Shown here: piece by piece, positions 9,597 through 18,569 of the stretch
How the letters are laid out: each line of letters starts with the position of its first letter
How positions within the stretch are numbered: the stretch's first letter is position 1
NCBI RefSeq assembly: GCF_003014735.1
Contig: NZ_PYAX01000020.1
Location: 53,806-117,805, forward strand
Length of the DNA: 64,000 bases
Direction of reading: 5' to 3'
Origin: Saccharothrix carnea
Lineage (GTDB): Bacteria > Actinomycetota > Actinomycetes > Mycobacteriales > Pseudonocardiaceae
Program-made: the position numbers and the translations under genes
Notes under the pieces: model-generated
What the model was told of the DNA's origin: nothing
Seen by the model: only the letters and a program-made list of their open reading frames with translations
The model's database searches: none

Positions 9597-10318
9597 TGCC
9601 GACAACTCCATCCATGCAGGTCGAAGCTGTGCGTAGCGTGAGGGATCGAGGGGCCCCGGGTAAGGCCGCAGGTCCGCACCGCCCTCGGCTGACGCGGCCT
9701 GCTGACCGGCCATGTTGCTCCGACTGGCCTACCTGGGCATGACCAACGCCTTCGCGCTGCTACGCCTGTTACCTATAAGCGACCGGGACAAGGACGTGGA
9801 GATCCTGGCGCTGCGACACCACATCACCGTCCTGGAACGGCAACTCGGTGACACCCGTCCGCGGTTCTCCCCCTGCGACCGGGCATTCCTCGCGACCCTG
9901 CTGCACCGACTCCCTGTCGCCACGCTTCGTCGACTCCGACTGCTGGTGCGCCCGGAGACGATCCTGCGGTGGCACCGGGACCTCATCGCCCGACGCCACG
10001 CGGCCAGATCCCGTCCCGAGAGTCCCGGCCGACCACGGACCATCCGCTCAATACGCCTGCTGGTGCTGCGCCTGGCGCGCGAGGATCCGACCTGGGGCTA
10101 CCGCCGCGTCCACGGCGAACTGCTCGTACTCGGCATCAAGGTCGCAGCATCCACCGTCTGGCAAATCCTCCAGGACGCCGGGATCGGTCCCGCTCCTGAG
10201 CGCACCACGAGGCACAACGCCGCCGACCAGTCCTCGGCGGCCTGATCAACGAGTACGAACCCGCAGTCGCCTAACCGCAGTTCAGGCTACGCGGCTGACT
10301 TTTGGAACCCCGCAGGCA
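9597..10318 (+). mobile_element. chimeric, internally deleted insertion sequence
   Basis: The left end (tgccgacaactccatccatg from 9597) matches the left terminus of the intact IS at 16042. The right end (last residues GGLINEYEPAVA, then ttttggaaccccgcag near 10300-10318) matches the terminus of a different IS group seen at 29.2 and 29.6 kb. The element is therefore a fusion of the 5' part of one IS with the 3' tip of another, probably by deletion or recombination between adjacent copies. Confidence 0.65.
9712..10245 (+). pseudogene. truncated integrase-core transposase
   Basis: The 177 residues match the N-terminal half of the 365-residue transposase at 16155-17252 almost position for position (MLLRLAYLGMTNAFALLRLL, DKDVEILALRHHITVLERQL). 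The homology stops after DAGIGPAPERT, before the DDE domain. The frame then runs a few codons out of register into the tip of another IS and ends. It cannot encode an active enzyme. Confidence 0.85.
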
Positions 10319-10459
10319 CGGTCACCCTATCGGAGCGGCGCACAAATACGTTACCGAAGGCAAGGGCGATTCACTCCTTCGAGTGCAAGAGAAACGATAA
10401 CCTTGCCATAGGGCGATATACCCGTTAGCCACATTGCTACGCATGACAGGCGCTCGACT

Positions 10460-12235
10460 ATGGCAACACAAGCACTAAGCAATCTCGAAAAAAGATTGAT
10501 TGAGAAGACCATGCAAGGCGTGGAACTCAACTGTCCAGAAATTGAGATAGGCGCACTGAGTGCCACCGGACATCCTGATCATGTCATCCGCGCAGAGGCG
10601 ATTCACGACCTGCTCACCGGCAAATATGGTGCGCACCCGCACGGTATCCGAGTAAGGTACGCGCGCATAATTGGTTCGACTCCAAAAGGAGCGCCGGACC
10701 CCTCGTTCGAATTTAATGGACTTAAAACTCCTGTTGGTCTAAAACTCGAACGTTGCGTTCTCAATCACCCGATCTTGGCCCATGACGCGCACTTTCCTTG
10801 GCTACATCTTGACAGTTGCAGGATCCCTTACTTTCAAGCCGATCGGATAAGAGTGGACGGGTCCGTCTATATGCGAGGCCTCACCACGACACGAAGCAAT
10901 GAGCAAGGTGCCGTGCGGCTGCTGGGGGCCTACATCGGACGGAATCTAGAACTAGACCGTGCGAACATTCGTAATACCTTTGGCCCTGCGTTTCATGCCG
11001 AGGGAATCCAGGTCGATCGCTCGCTACGATTTCGCGCAGCGAGAATTTATTCCGATCACAATACTGGAGCTATCCAACTCGTCAACGCGCATGTCCATGG
11101 AGATCTCTGGCTCGACGGGACCAGCGTCCGCAATGACCTAGGCCCCGCGTTGAACGCGGAAGGGATTCGGGTAGAGGGATCCCTGCTGTTGTGTGCAGGG
11201 TTCGTTGCAACAGCATGTTCCGAGGAACTCGCTACGGTGCACCTCATGTCCGCGCAAATCGGCTCACGTCTCGACTTTGGCACAGGAAGAGAGATAACGG
11301 GCGATCTATGGGATGCAAGCCGAGGTCAAGAAAGACGCCTATTTCCTCGACGAACCGCAGCGATTTCGAACAAACTCGTGAACGAGAGCGGAAGCCGTCT
11401 CACGATCGACCTCAGCTGCGCATCGATGAATGAGCTGCGACTTCCGACGCAAACGGTATGCGAGCCAGAGAAAAGGTACCTTCGTGCGAATAAGTGTTCG
11501 AGCAAAAGCAAAATCATCGTCACTGGGCTGGCTTATTCCATGCTTTCGCAAGAATCGGTCCATCCCTACTGGCCACATTGGTTGCGTCGCCATATGAACC
11601 ACTTCGACGGTGAACCGTACCGACATCTTGCAACAATCTTTCAGAACAGTGGTCGCACCGTCGAAGCGCGACGTCTTCTAATTCGACTGGAGAACGATCG
11701 ACGCAAGGCAAACAAAGCGCAGAATCTCTGGTCGTGGCTAGCGCGGTGGCCCTGGCATATCGTCAAGCGCTCCCTTATCGGACATGGCTACCGACCCGGA
11801 CGTGCCTTGCTCGGTATTCTCGGAATATTTATGTTCGCCACCTTCATGCTGCTCAAAACATCGGCTGGCGACACGATCCACAAGCCCGCCATGCGAATTG
11901 AAGGCACCATCGTCCCCGCAACGTCTTCCCTCTCGTCTGCACCAAAAACACCCGCTTCATTCATCACGCCGAGTACCTCGCCTTCGCCCAGTGCAAATGT
12001 TGTAACTTTCACAAATCCTGCATCCCGTTCGGACGGGTGTAGCAAGGGAGAAGCGATCAGGCTGGCCGCAGACATTTCAGTGCCGTTGATCAACACCAAT
12101 GCGCGACTGCGTTGCGATTTCCGGCCCGGCAGTCCAACGGGATTCGCCATCGTAGCACTGCTTCTCCATGTACTTGGATGGCTTTTTGCTACGTTGTTCG
12201 TCGTAGGCGTGACCGGCATAGCCCGCAAAGATTGA
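10460..12235 (+). CDS. A/T-richer membrane protein with repeated beta-helix-like segments
   Basis: The 591-residue protein has an N-terminal domain with recurring units of the form GAxxLxGAYIGRNLELDRAN, FGPAFHAEGIQVDRSLRFRA, LGPALNAEGIRVEGSLLLCA, at a spacing of roughly 45-50 residues. This pattern suggests a pentapeptide- or beta-helix-like solenoid. Similar actinomycete proteins are often annotated as membrane-associated oxidoreductases without any experimental basis that I know of. Two C-terminal hydrophobic segments (around 445-465 and 565-585) flank a Ser/Thr/Pro-rich, probably extracytoplasmic linker. Base composition and codon use are visibly less G/C-biased than in the neighbours, which points to separate acquisition. 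Function unknown. It lies between two IS relics. Confidence 0.7.
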   Translation: MATQALSNLEKRLIEKTMQGVELNCPEIEIGALSATGHPDHVIRAEAIHDLLTGKYGAHPHGIRVRYARIIGSTPKGAPDPSFEFNGLKTPVGLKLERCVLNHPILAHDAHFPWLHLDSCRIPYFQADRIRVDGSVYMRGLTTTRSNEQGAVRLLGAYIGRNLELDRANIRNTFGPAFHAEGIQVDRSLRFRAARIYSDHNTGAIQLVNAHVHGDLWLDGTSVRNDLGPALNAEGIRVEGSLLLCAGFVATACSEELATVHLMSAQIGSRLDFGTGREITGDLWDASRGQERRLFPRRTAAISNKLVNESGSRLTIDLSCASMNELRLPTQTVCEPEKRYLRANKCSSKSKIIVTGLAYSMLSQESVHPYWPHWLRRHMNHFDGEPYRHLATIFQNSGRTVEARRLLIRLENDRRKANKAQNLWSWLARWPWHIVKRSLIGHGYRPGRALLGILGIFMFATFMLLKTSAGDTIHKPAMRIEGTIVPATSSLSSAPKTPASFITPSTSPSPSANVVTFTNPASRSDGCSKGEAIRLAADISVPLINTNARLRCDFRPGSPTGFAIVALLLHVLGWLFATLFVVGVTGIARKD

Positions 12236-12332
12236 CGTGCTTCGGTTGTCGTCGCGCAGGACTCCGACAACTGGCAAACGGACGGTGTTTGAAACGTACA
12301 CAACGCTCATAAGCGCCGAGGGCAGTGATCAC

Positions 12333-12985
12333 CTATTGAAGTTGCCGACTGACACAGAAGATCCTTGAGGAATGCTCGGTCGCCGGGAGCGAACCGTGGA
12401 CGAGGGTGGTGCAGCGCCACCCGCAGAGGTCGTCCCCCTTCAACGTCGGTCGACCGATACGTAACCCAAGGTGGTCGATGAGTTCGCGTCGGAGGGTGCC
12501 GGTGACCCGTTCGCAGTGGGCGTTCATCCGGGGAGCCTGTGGCGCGGTCGTGATGACGCGTAGATCATCGGACTGGAAGACGGCGTCGAACGCCTGGCCG
12601 TACTTGCCGTCGCGGCCGCGTAGCAGGAATCGGAGCGACTCCGTCCGGTGTCCGGAGTCGGCGGCGAGGTTCCTGACCTGCTGCGTGATCCATGCCTGGT
12701 CACGTGGGCCGTGACGCCGGTGATGTGCAGGCGACGGGTGCCGTGTTCGAGGAACGCGAGTACATACAGATGTGTGTCGAGCACGGTGTCGAGGTGGAGG
12801 AGGAGGTCCGCCGCGATGATGCCCTGGGCCTGTGCGGTGAGGAACTCCCGCCAGGCCGAGCCTGTGCGGCGTGGTGTCGGGTCGGTGCCCGCCGTGCAGG
12901 ATCCGCCAAGGCCGTCGAGACTTCGAAACCTGGTCGAAGGCGCCGTTGTTCGTCTCTGCGTGCGTAGCGGCGACGCCGAGTGCAA
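12333..12985 (-). pseudogene. decayed integrase-core transposase
   Basis: Minus-strand fragments in several frames match the transposase at 22551-23633: WREFLTAQAQGIIAADLLLH and RRLHITGVTAH, then MNAHCERVTGTLRRELIDHL in another frame. Multiple frameshifts and a missing C-terminus mark it as a dead copy of the IS at 22522-23699. Confidence 0.75.
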
Positions 12986-13208
12986 CTATGCAGTCATCGA
13001 TCCTGTGCTCACCTTTGCTGAAGCTTACGTAAGCTGAATTTCCTTGCAGATTCCAACAAAAATTGGACCTGTCGGACGGAGGCCAAGATGGGTGTGAGCC
13101 TAGCGCTTGTCGGTCGGTCCAGCCTTACGCGAACCGGCCCGCCGCCGCGCTCTCGGGGCGCAAAGGTCCTGCTCAGCCCGCAGCGGTGCGGATAACGGCT
13201 ACCTGCCG

Positions 13209-14399
13209 ATGCTGACTCGACCTATGCTGGTCAGCATGCTCCAGCGCAAGCGCGTGGCTGTGGTGATCGATTCGAACGCCGTCTGGGACGACTGGCTGCT
13301 CGAGCGTGATGTCTGGACTCGGCTGGCGATCCTCTCAGGGCACGGCCTGATCGAGGTGTGTCTGCCCGAGGTCGTCGTCCAGGAACTGGCGCGAGGCTAC
13401 AAGCGAGCCCTTAACAATCTGGTGGCGGGCCTGGAGAAGCTCAAGCTGACCAAGCTCGCGTCCCTACTGGAGTTGAACGTGCCGCCGAATATCGCGGACC
13501 TCAACGACAGCACCACCGAGAAGATCGCCACTTACGTGCCCAGGCTGCGTGCCCGCCTCGCCGAGCTGGGAGTCACCACCCTGCCAGTGCCAGCGGTCGA
13601 CCAACAGACGATGCTCACCAGGGCACTAGAAGCCCGCAAGCCGTTCGACGCGGAGGGAAAGAACGGTTACCGGGACTCCTTGATTTGGTACACTGTCCTC
13701 AGCATGTGCAAGGACCGTGGTCCAAGCACAAAGATTATGTTTGTCACCGACAACACCAAAGACTTCTGCGACACGAAAGGTGAACTTCACGAATCCCTGT
13801 TGGAGGAGGTTGTCGCGACCGGTTCATCGCCGATCGTGACAGCGCGAAACCTCAGGCTGGCCGTGCAGTACCTCAAGGATGTCGAACACCTCGATACCGA
13901 GCTTGAGCTCGACGAGTTCCCGGTGGTGACGCCATCTCGCGAGCAGATCGAAGCCATCATAACAGCAGCTTGTGAGCAGATCGCCGGTCAGAGAGTCACG
14001 ACAGCCGAGCAAGTTGAGTATAGCGACGCAAGTGACTTCAGTGGATTCCACACCATCATCGAGGACGAGGCAGATTTGCAAGATATCCAGCCTGACCTGG
14101 ACACGATCGAGTGGGAACTTGCTGGTCGCGACCTTGACGGGCGTCCGATGCTCGAAGTGTCACTGGATGCCGGTGTCACCCTCGACGGTATGGCTTTCAA
14201 AGCCGACTACTACGGTGCCGACGTTGACTCCGTGTCCGTCTTGGACGGCGACTGGAACGACCACTACATGTGGGTAGCGACTTATCACAGAGGTCGGTTG
14301 TCACTCCTAGTCTACCTCACTGTGGACGGCATGCACTTCGACGCCGTCGAGTTGGTGAACGCCGAGGATATCGTTCGCGAAGCGATCTCTGAAGATTAG
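13209..14399 (+). CDS. PIN-domain protein (DUF4935-like)
   Basis: About 396 residues. The first 190 residues look like a PIN nuclease fold with candidate acidic residues in the expected order: VVIDSNAVWDDW, the Glu in LPEVVVQELARGY, the Asp in GYRDSLIWYTVL and the Asp in MFVTDNTKDF. PIN domains of this type cleave RNA in toxin-antitoxin and defence settings. The C-terminal 200 residues (acidic, ending FDAVELVNAEDIVREAISED) are not recognised and may regulate or target it. There is no small antitoxin gene next to it, so it is probably not a classical VapBC pair. The start is uncertain: ATGs at 13209, 13224 and 13236 are all in frame, and the last directly precedes the fold. It stands alone between IS relics. 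Confidence 0.72.
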   Translation: MLTRPMLVSMLQRKRVAVVIDSNAVWDDWLLERDVWTRLAILSGHGLIEVCLPEVVVQELARGYKRALNNLVAGLEKLKLTKLASLLELNVPPNIADLNDSTTEKIATYVPRLRARLAELGVTTLPVPAVDQQTMLTRALEARKPFDAEGKNGYRDSLIWYTVLSMCKDRGPSTKIMFVTDNTKDFCDTKGELHESLLEEVVATGSSPIVTARNLRLAVQYLKDVEHLDTELELDEFPVVTPSREQIEAIITAACEQIAGQRVTTAEQVEYSDASDFSGFHTIIEDEADLQDIQPDLDTIEWELAGRDLDGRPMLEVSLDAGVTLDGMAFKADYYGADVDSVSVLDGDWNDHYMWVATYHRGRLSLLVYLTVDGMHFDAVELVNAEDIVREAISED

Positions 14400-14536
14400 G
14401 AAGTGCCTCCTACGGAAGCTTTGCCGCAGGGTCGTCGCACCTTGTTCTGATCTTGTTTGTCTTTGGGCGGTGCTCGGACTTGCGGAGCTTCAGGAGTTCG
14501 GGGACTCGATCGGCTGATGTTTGCGAACCTTGCAGT

Positions 14537-15478
14537 TGCCGGAAATGTCGCCCGTGCAGGTCAGACGGCGTGGTGGTACTCGTTGAGGATGCCGCCGAGT
14601 CGTTGCCGTCTGCGGATGTCGAGTCGGGTGATCGCTGCTTGATCGGTGGTCGGTTGTGGCAGCGGTTGTAGCGGTCGGGCGTTGGCGATGCCTTGGTGGG
14701 GTCGGTGGGTGTTGTAGGACTGCTCATACTGGCGTAGCGCGTGGAGCAGGTGCTGCTGGTTCCAGATGAGGGTGCGGTCGAGGAGTTCGCGGCGGCAGCT
14801 GCAGATCCAGCGTTCCATGATGACATTCATGCGCGGGATACGGATTCCGCTGAGGACGACCCGGACGCCCGCGTCGGCGAGGACGGAGTCGAACAGGGCG
14901 GGGAACTTGCCGTCGTGGTCGCGGATCAGGAACCGCGCGTGTCGGCCTTCGTCTTCGAGGTCCATCACGAGGTTTCTGGCGACCTGGGCGACCCAGGAGG
15001 CGGTGGGGTGCGCGGTGGCGCCCAGGACGCGAATCCGGTGGTTGGCGTGCTCGATGACCGCGAGCACGTACAGGCAGGCTCCGCTCAGCGTGCGGGTGTC
15101 GAAGAAGTCGCAGGCCAGGAGCGCTTCGGCCTGCGAACGGAGGAAGGCCGACCAGGTCGTCGTGGTGCGCGCGGGCGCCGGGCTGACCCCCGGCGTCCCG
15201 GAGGATCTGCCACACCGCGGAGGCCGCGACCTTGATGCCGAGGACGAGAAGTTCTCCGTGGATGCGGCGGTAGCCCCAGGTCGGATTCTCACGTGCCAGG
15301 CGCAGCACCAGGAGTCGGATGGAGCGGATGGTCCTTGGTCGGCCGGGCCGCCTGGGGCGGGATCTGGCTGCGTGGCGGTGGGCGAGGAGGTCTCGGTGCC
15401 ACCGCAGAATCGTCTCCGGGCGTACCAGTAGTCGGAGTCGACGAAGCGCTTGCACCGGGAGTGGGTGCGGGTTGTCAA
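14537..15478 (-). pseudogene. frameshifted integrase-core transposase with one IS end
   Basis: This is a second copy of the 16155-17252 type. The N-terminal part is readable in one frame (LRRLRLLVRPETILRWHRDL to VWQILRDAGG). The DDE domain is readable in another (TTWSAFLRSQAEALLACDFF, FLIRDHDGKFPALFDSVLAD, MERWICSCRRELLDRTLIWN, ending GGILNEYHHAV), so there is a frameshift near 15180. The first 60 or so codons are absent. The IS terminus at 14537 (tgccggaaatgtcgcccgtg) matches the right end of the intact IS. Confidence 0.85.
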
Positions 15479-15962
15479 GCCGCAGTCGGGGCGGGAGTGG
15501 GTTCGGGGTGCCGGTAGTGGGTCTTGTTGCGGAGCATGGCGAACAGAACGTCGCAGCGCCGCCGCGCCAGGCAGATCAGCGCGGCGTTGTGTTTCTTCCC
15601 TTCGTCGCGTTTTCGCTGGTAATGGGCCCTGCTGGTGGGGTGGGACAGGGCGGCGAACGCGGCGAGGAAGAACGCGCGTTTGAGCTTGCGGTTGCGTCGG
15701 CCAGGTCCGGTGCCAGTGTGGCCAGGAGTTCGATCGCTTCGTGGATGTAGCGGCAGACGGTGGCCAGGCCGATGCCGAACCCGGCGGCGAGGCGGGTGTA
15801 GGTGTCGCCGCAGCGTAAGTGGGCCAGGACCAGCAGGGCTTGGCGTCCGGGGTCCAGGCGGCGCCACCTGCTGCCGATCCGGCGCGGATGCGCGGTCAGC
15901 TCCCGGGCGAGGAAGCGGAGGTGCGAACTGGACAGGTCGATCGCGGATGGGTAGACAAGCAC
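15475..15962 (-). pseudogene. fusion relic of two different transposases
   Basis: The first part (start at 15962: MLVYPSAIDLSSSHLRFLAR, then LVLAHLRCGDTYTRLAAGFG) is the N-terminal helix-turn-helix region of an IS5-like transposase. Near 15690, in another frame, it turns into the C-terminus of an IS110-type transposase (KLKRAFFLAAFAALSHPTSR, YQRKRDEGKKHNAALICLAR, RCDVLFAMLRN). Neither half has its catalytic core. The junction records a deletion or recombination between two mobile elements. Confidence 0.65.
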
Positions 15963-16041
15963 TCGAAGCTCCTGGCGATGGCCTTGCTCTTGGTCAAGAA
16001 GCCATCTACCAGGAGCTTCGCCACGTCTCCAGCCCTGTGCC

Positions 16042-17276
16042 TGCCGATAACTCCGTCCATGCAGGTTGAAGCCGTGCGTAGCTTGAGGGGCCGAGGTGCT
16101 TGTGGGTGCGGCCGCAGGTCCACAGCGCTGGCCGCTGATACGGCATGACCGACTGTGCTGCTCCGACTGGCCTACCTGAGTGTGACTAACGCGTTCGCGC
16201 TGCTACGCCTGTTACCCATGAGCGATCGGGATAAGGACGTGGAAATCCTGGCGCTGCGGCACCAAATCACGATCCTGGAGCGCCAACTGGGTGAGGACCG
16301 TCCGCGGTTCTCACCCGGCGACCGGGCGTTCCTCGCGGCGCTGCTGCACCGACTTCCGGTCGATGCGCTTCGTCGGCTCCGACTACTGGTGCGCCCGGAG
16401 ACGGTGCTGCGGTGGCACCGCGACCTCCTCGCGAGCCGCCACGCCGCCAGGTCCCGCCCCAAACGGCCCGGCCGACCACGAACCGTCCGCTCGATCCGGC
16501 TCCTGGTGCTGCGCCTGGCACGGGAGAATCCCATCTGGGGCTACCGCCGCATCCACGGCGAACTCCTCGTACTCGGCATCACAGTTGCCGCCTCCACCGT
16601 CTGGCAGATCCTCAAAGACGCCGGAATCGCCCCGGCACCCGAACGCGCCGCGACGACCTGGTCGGCCTTCCTCCGCTCGCAGGCCGACGCACTTCTGGCC
16701 TGCGACTTCTTCGAGACCACCACCCTGAACGGCGCCCGCCTGTACGTGCTCGCGGTCATCGAACACGCCAGTCGCAGGATCCGAGTCCTCGGCGCCACCG
16801 CGCACCCCACCGCATCCTGGGTCACCCAAGCCGCCAGGAACCTAGCCATGGACTTCGAAGACGCAAGCCGACACGCGCGCTTCCTGATCCGCGACCGGGA
16901 CGGCAAGTTCCCCGCCTTGTTCGACGCCGTCCTCGCCGACGCGGGCATCCAGGTCGTTCACAGTGGAGTCCGGCTACCGCGCATGAACGCGATCATGGAA
17001 CGCTGGATCCAGAGCTGCCGACGGGAACTGCTCGACCGAACGCTGATCTGGAACCAACAGCACCTGCTCCACGCCCTGCGCGAGTACGAGCACTTCTACA
17101 ACACCCACCGGCCCCACCAAGGCATCGACAACACCCGACCACTACAACCACCGCCACAACCAGCCCCCGATCAGGCACCCCCCACCCACCTCGACATCCG
17201 CCGACGGCAACGACTGGGCGGCATCCTCAACGAGTACCACCACGCCGCCTGACCAGCACGGACGACATATTCGGCA
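16042..17276 (+). mobile_element. intact insertion sequence with imperfect terminal inverted repeats
   Basis: The left terminus at 16042 (tgccgataactccgtccatg) and the reverse complement of the right terminus ending at 17276 (tgccgaatatgtcgtccgtg) agree at most of 25 positions. The element is about 1235 bp and holds one complete transposase gene. It lies inside the 3' part of an old tyrosine integrase gene, whose last codons continue at 17277. Other fragments of the same IS are at 9597 and 14537. Confidence 0.8.
16155..17252 (+). CDS. integrase-core (DDE, rve) transposase
   Basis: A complete 365-residue transposase. It has an N-terminal DNA-binding region (DKDVEILALRHQITILERQL, LRRLRLLVRPETVLRWHRDL), an HTH_21-like segment (ENPIWGYRRIHGELLVLGIT) and an rve catalytic domain with candidate acids in LLACDFFETTTL, in DRDGKFPALFDAV and in the MNAIMERW region. 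It ends GGILNEYHHAA. This group is common in actinomycetes and is related to the IS3/IS481 integrase-core transposases; I cannot fix the exact ISfinder family from memory. The frame is uninterrupted and both ends of the element are present, so the copy could be active. Confidence 0.88.
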   Translation: MLLRLAYLSVTNAFALLRLLPMSDRDKDVEILALRHQITILERQLGEDRPRFSPGDRAFLAALLHRLPVDALRRLRLLVRPETVLRWHRDLLASRHAARSRPKRPGRPRTVRSIRLLVLRLARENPIWGYRRIHGELLVLGITVAASTVWQILKDAGIAPAPERAATTWSAFLRSQADALLACDFFETTTLNGARLYVLAVIEHASRRIRVLGATAHPTASWVTQAARNLAMDFEDASRHARFLIRDRDGKFPALFDAVLADAGIQVVHSGVRLPRMNAIMERWIQSCRRELLDRTLIWNQQHLLHALREYEHFYNTHRPHQGIDNTRPLQPPPQPAPDQAPPTHLDIRRRQRLGGILNEYHHAA

Positions 17277-17488
17277 AGCACAGCACCTACTCGCATGTGA
17301 CGCAGGTCATGGTCGACGCGATGCTCGACGGACTGCAGCGTCGGTGGGAGCGTTCGCTGGTCGCTCCCACGGGTCCAAACGGGGTCACCACATACGGTGT
17401 CGACGATCACACCAAGATCGTTTGCTCCCAATTTGCTCCCACGACAGCAGAACAGCCCGCCGGTGGTGATCACCGACGGGCTGTCTGA
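17263..17488 (+). pseudogene. C-terminal relic of a tyrosine integrase
   Basis: The frame reads KHSTYSHVTQVMVDAMLDGL followed by QRRWER, closely matching the C-terminal box of the intact integrase at 20711-21826 (VYSHVTQPMIDTMLAALQHRWEQ), including the catalytic Tyr. The rest of the gene was removed when the IS at 16042-17276 and its neighbours arrived. The relic ends about 20 bp before the 3' end of tRNA-Val(GAC), on the opposite strand. This is the normal layout of an integrase beside its tRNA attachment site. Confidence 0.8.
17452..17485. terminator. hairpin between integrase relic and tRNA cluster
   Basis: The arms acagcccg and cgggctgt, with additional internal pairing (ccggtggtgatcaccg), form a stable stem-loop. 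It lies 20 bp past the 3' end of the minus-strand tRNA-Val, so it could terminate the Gly-Cys-Val tRNA transcript. No long T-run follows. Confidence 0.5.
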
Positions 17489-17505
17489 CCTGCGTTTATA
17501 GCTGG

Positions 17506-17577
<72 letters not shown>

Positions 17578-17578
17578 G

Positions 17579-17650
17579 AGGCGGAGACGGGAATCGAACC
17601 CGTGTACAGGGCTTTGCAGGCCCTTGCCTAAGCCACTCGGCCACTCCGCC
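17579..17650 (-). tRNA. tRNA-Cys (GCA)
   Basis: The minus strand has acceptor GGCGGAG/CTCCGCC, a U discriminator, anticodon loop CTGCAAA with anticodon GCA, and T-arm GGGTTCGATTCCC. It sits between tRNA-Val and tRNA-Gly with almost no spacer on the Val side. Confidence 0.95.
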
Positions 17651-17708
17651 ATGATTCCTGAAGGCTAGCACCCAGGAGTCTGGCCTGAGCCCAAGGGGCC
17701 CTCTGCCG

Positions 17709-17781
17709 AGCGGATGACGAGACTCGAACTCGCGACCCTCACCTTGGCAAGGTGATGCGCTACCAACTGCGCTACATCCGC
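17709..17781 (-). tRNA. tRNA-Gly (GCC)
   Basis: The minus strand has acceptor GCGGATG/CATCCGC, anticodon stem TCACC/GGTGA with loop TTGCCAA (anticodon GCC), and T-arm GAGTTCGAGTCTC. It is the first gene of the Gly-Cys-Val tRNA cluster. Confidence 0.95.
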
Positions 17782-17925
17782 ATGCTCCGTGGATTTCTGG
17801 GAACTTTTCCCTTTTGGGGCTGTGGTTCCGGTCTTCCCCGGTGCGAGAGGAACTTTATTACATGGACCGCAGCGGGATCAAATCGGGGGTCCCTCGATCC
17901 CCTCGCAGGCCCGCTACCTGCGCCT

Positions 17926-18351
17926 TTACGTCAGATCGTTGGAGATGAGGTGCGTCAGGGCCTCGTCCACGTCGACCCACAGGTGCTCGTTCCCGGGCAC
18001 GACGACGTCGTAGGTCCGGTCGAGGAAGTCGGCGAGTTCCTGGGCCGAGGCCTCGAACATGGCGTGGCCGGACGGCGAGCTCAGTTCGATCACCACGACC
18101 TCGGGGTCGTCGGCGGCCGGGCGGATTCGGACGTCACCGTCACCCGCGTCGGCGATCAGGCCGTCGGCGAGCAGGTCGCGGGCGAACACCCACTCCACCC
18201 ACCCGGCACGGCCGGTGCGGAACGCGGCGACTACCGCGTACGGGTCTTTCGTGTCATAGCGAAGCTCCACCTGCACCGGGACGGCCGGGGTCCTCGGCGC
18301 CAGCAGGTCGAAGACCGCTGTTGAGCGGAGTGTCACGTGGTCGTTGCGCAT
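17926..18351 (-). CDS. ssgB: SsgA-like sporulation and cell division protein, SsgB type
   Basis: A 141-residue SsgA-like protein (SALP), the usual length for the family. The hallmark block VQVELRYDTKDPYAVVAAFR, then EWVFARDLLADGLI, DVRIRP and ELSSPSGHAMFEA are all present. In Streptomyces, SsgB recruits FtsZ to future septum sites; in other filamentous actinomycetes the single SALP is usually SsgB-like. It starts with ATG at 18351 after a purine-rich ribosome binding site (gggagaagagg). The gene marks this segment as core genome between two tRNA-anchored islands. Confidence 0.88.
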   Translation of the reverse strand: MRNDHVTLRSTAVFDLLAPRTPAVPVQVELRYDTKDPYAVVAAFRTGRAGWVEWVFARDLLADGLIADAGDGDVRIRPAADDPEVVVIELSSPSGHAMFEASAQELADFLDRTYDVVVPGNEHLWVDVDEALTHLISNDLT

Positions 18352-18569
18352 CGTCGTTACCCTCTTCTCCCTTCCCGGCCAATCGAACGACCGAGCTCTC
18401 CACTTGTGACGTATATGTGGCGAGGAACGCTCGACACGAGGTGTGTTATCACCCGATTGGGGTCATATAACTCCACTGGGCTACCACCTCGATGCGTTCC
18501 GTGTCCACTGGGCCAGGCTGCTCCCATCTTGCTGGGTTTAACCTGAACCCGGTACCGGCTGTTGCGCGA

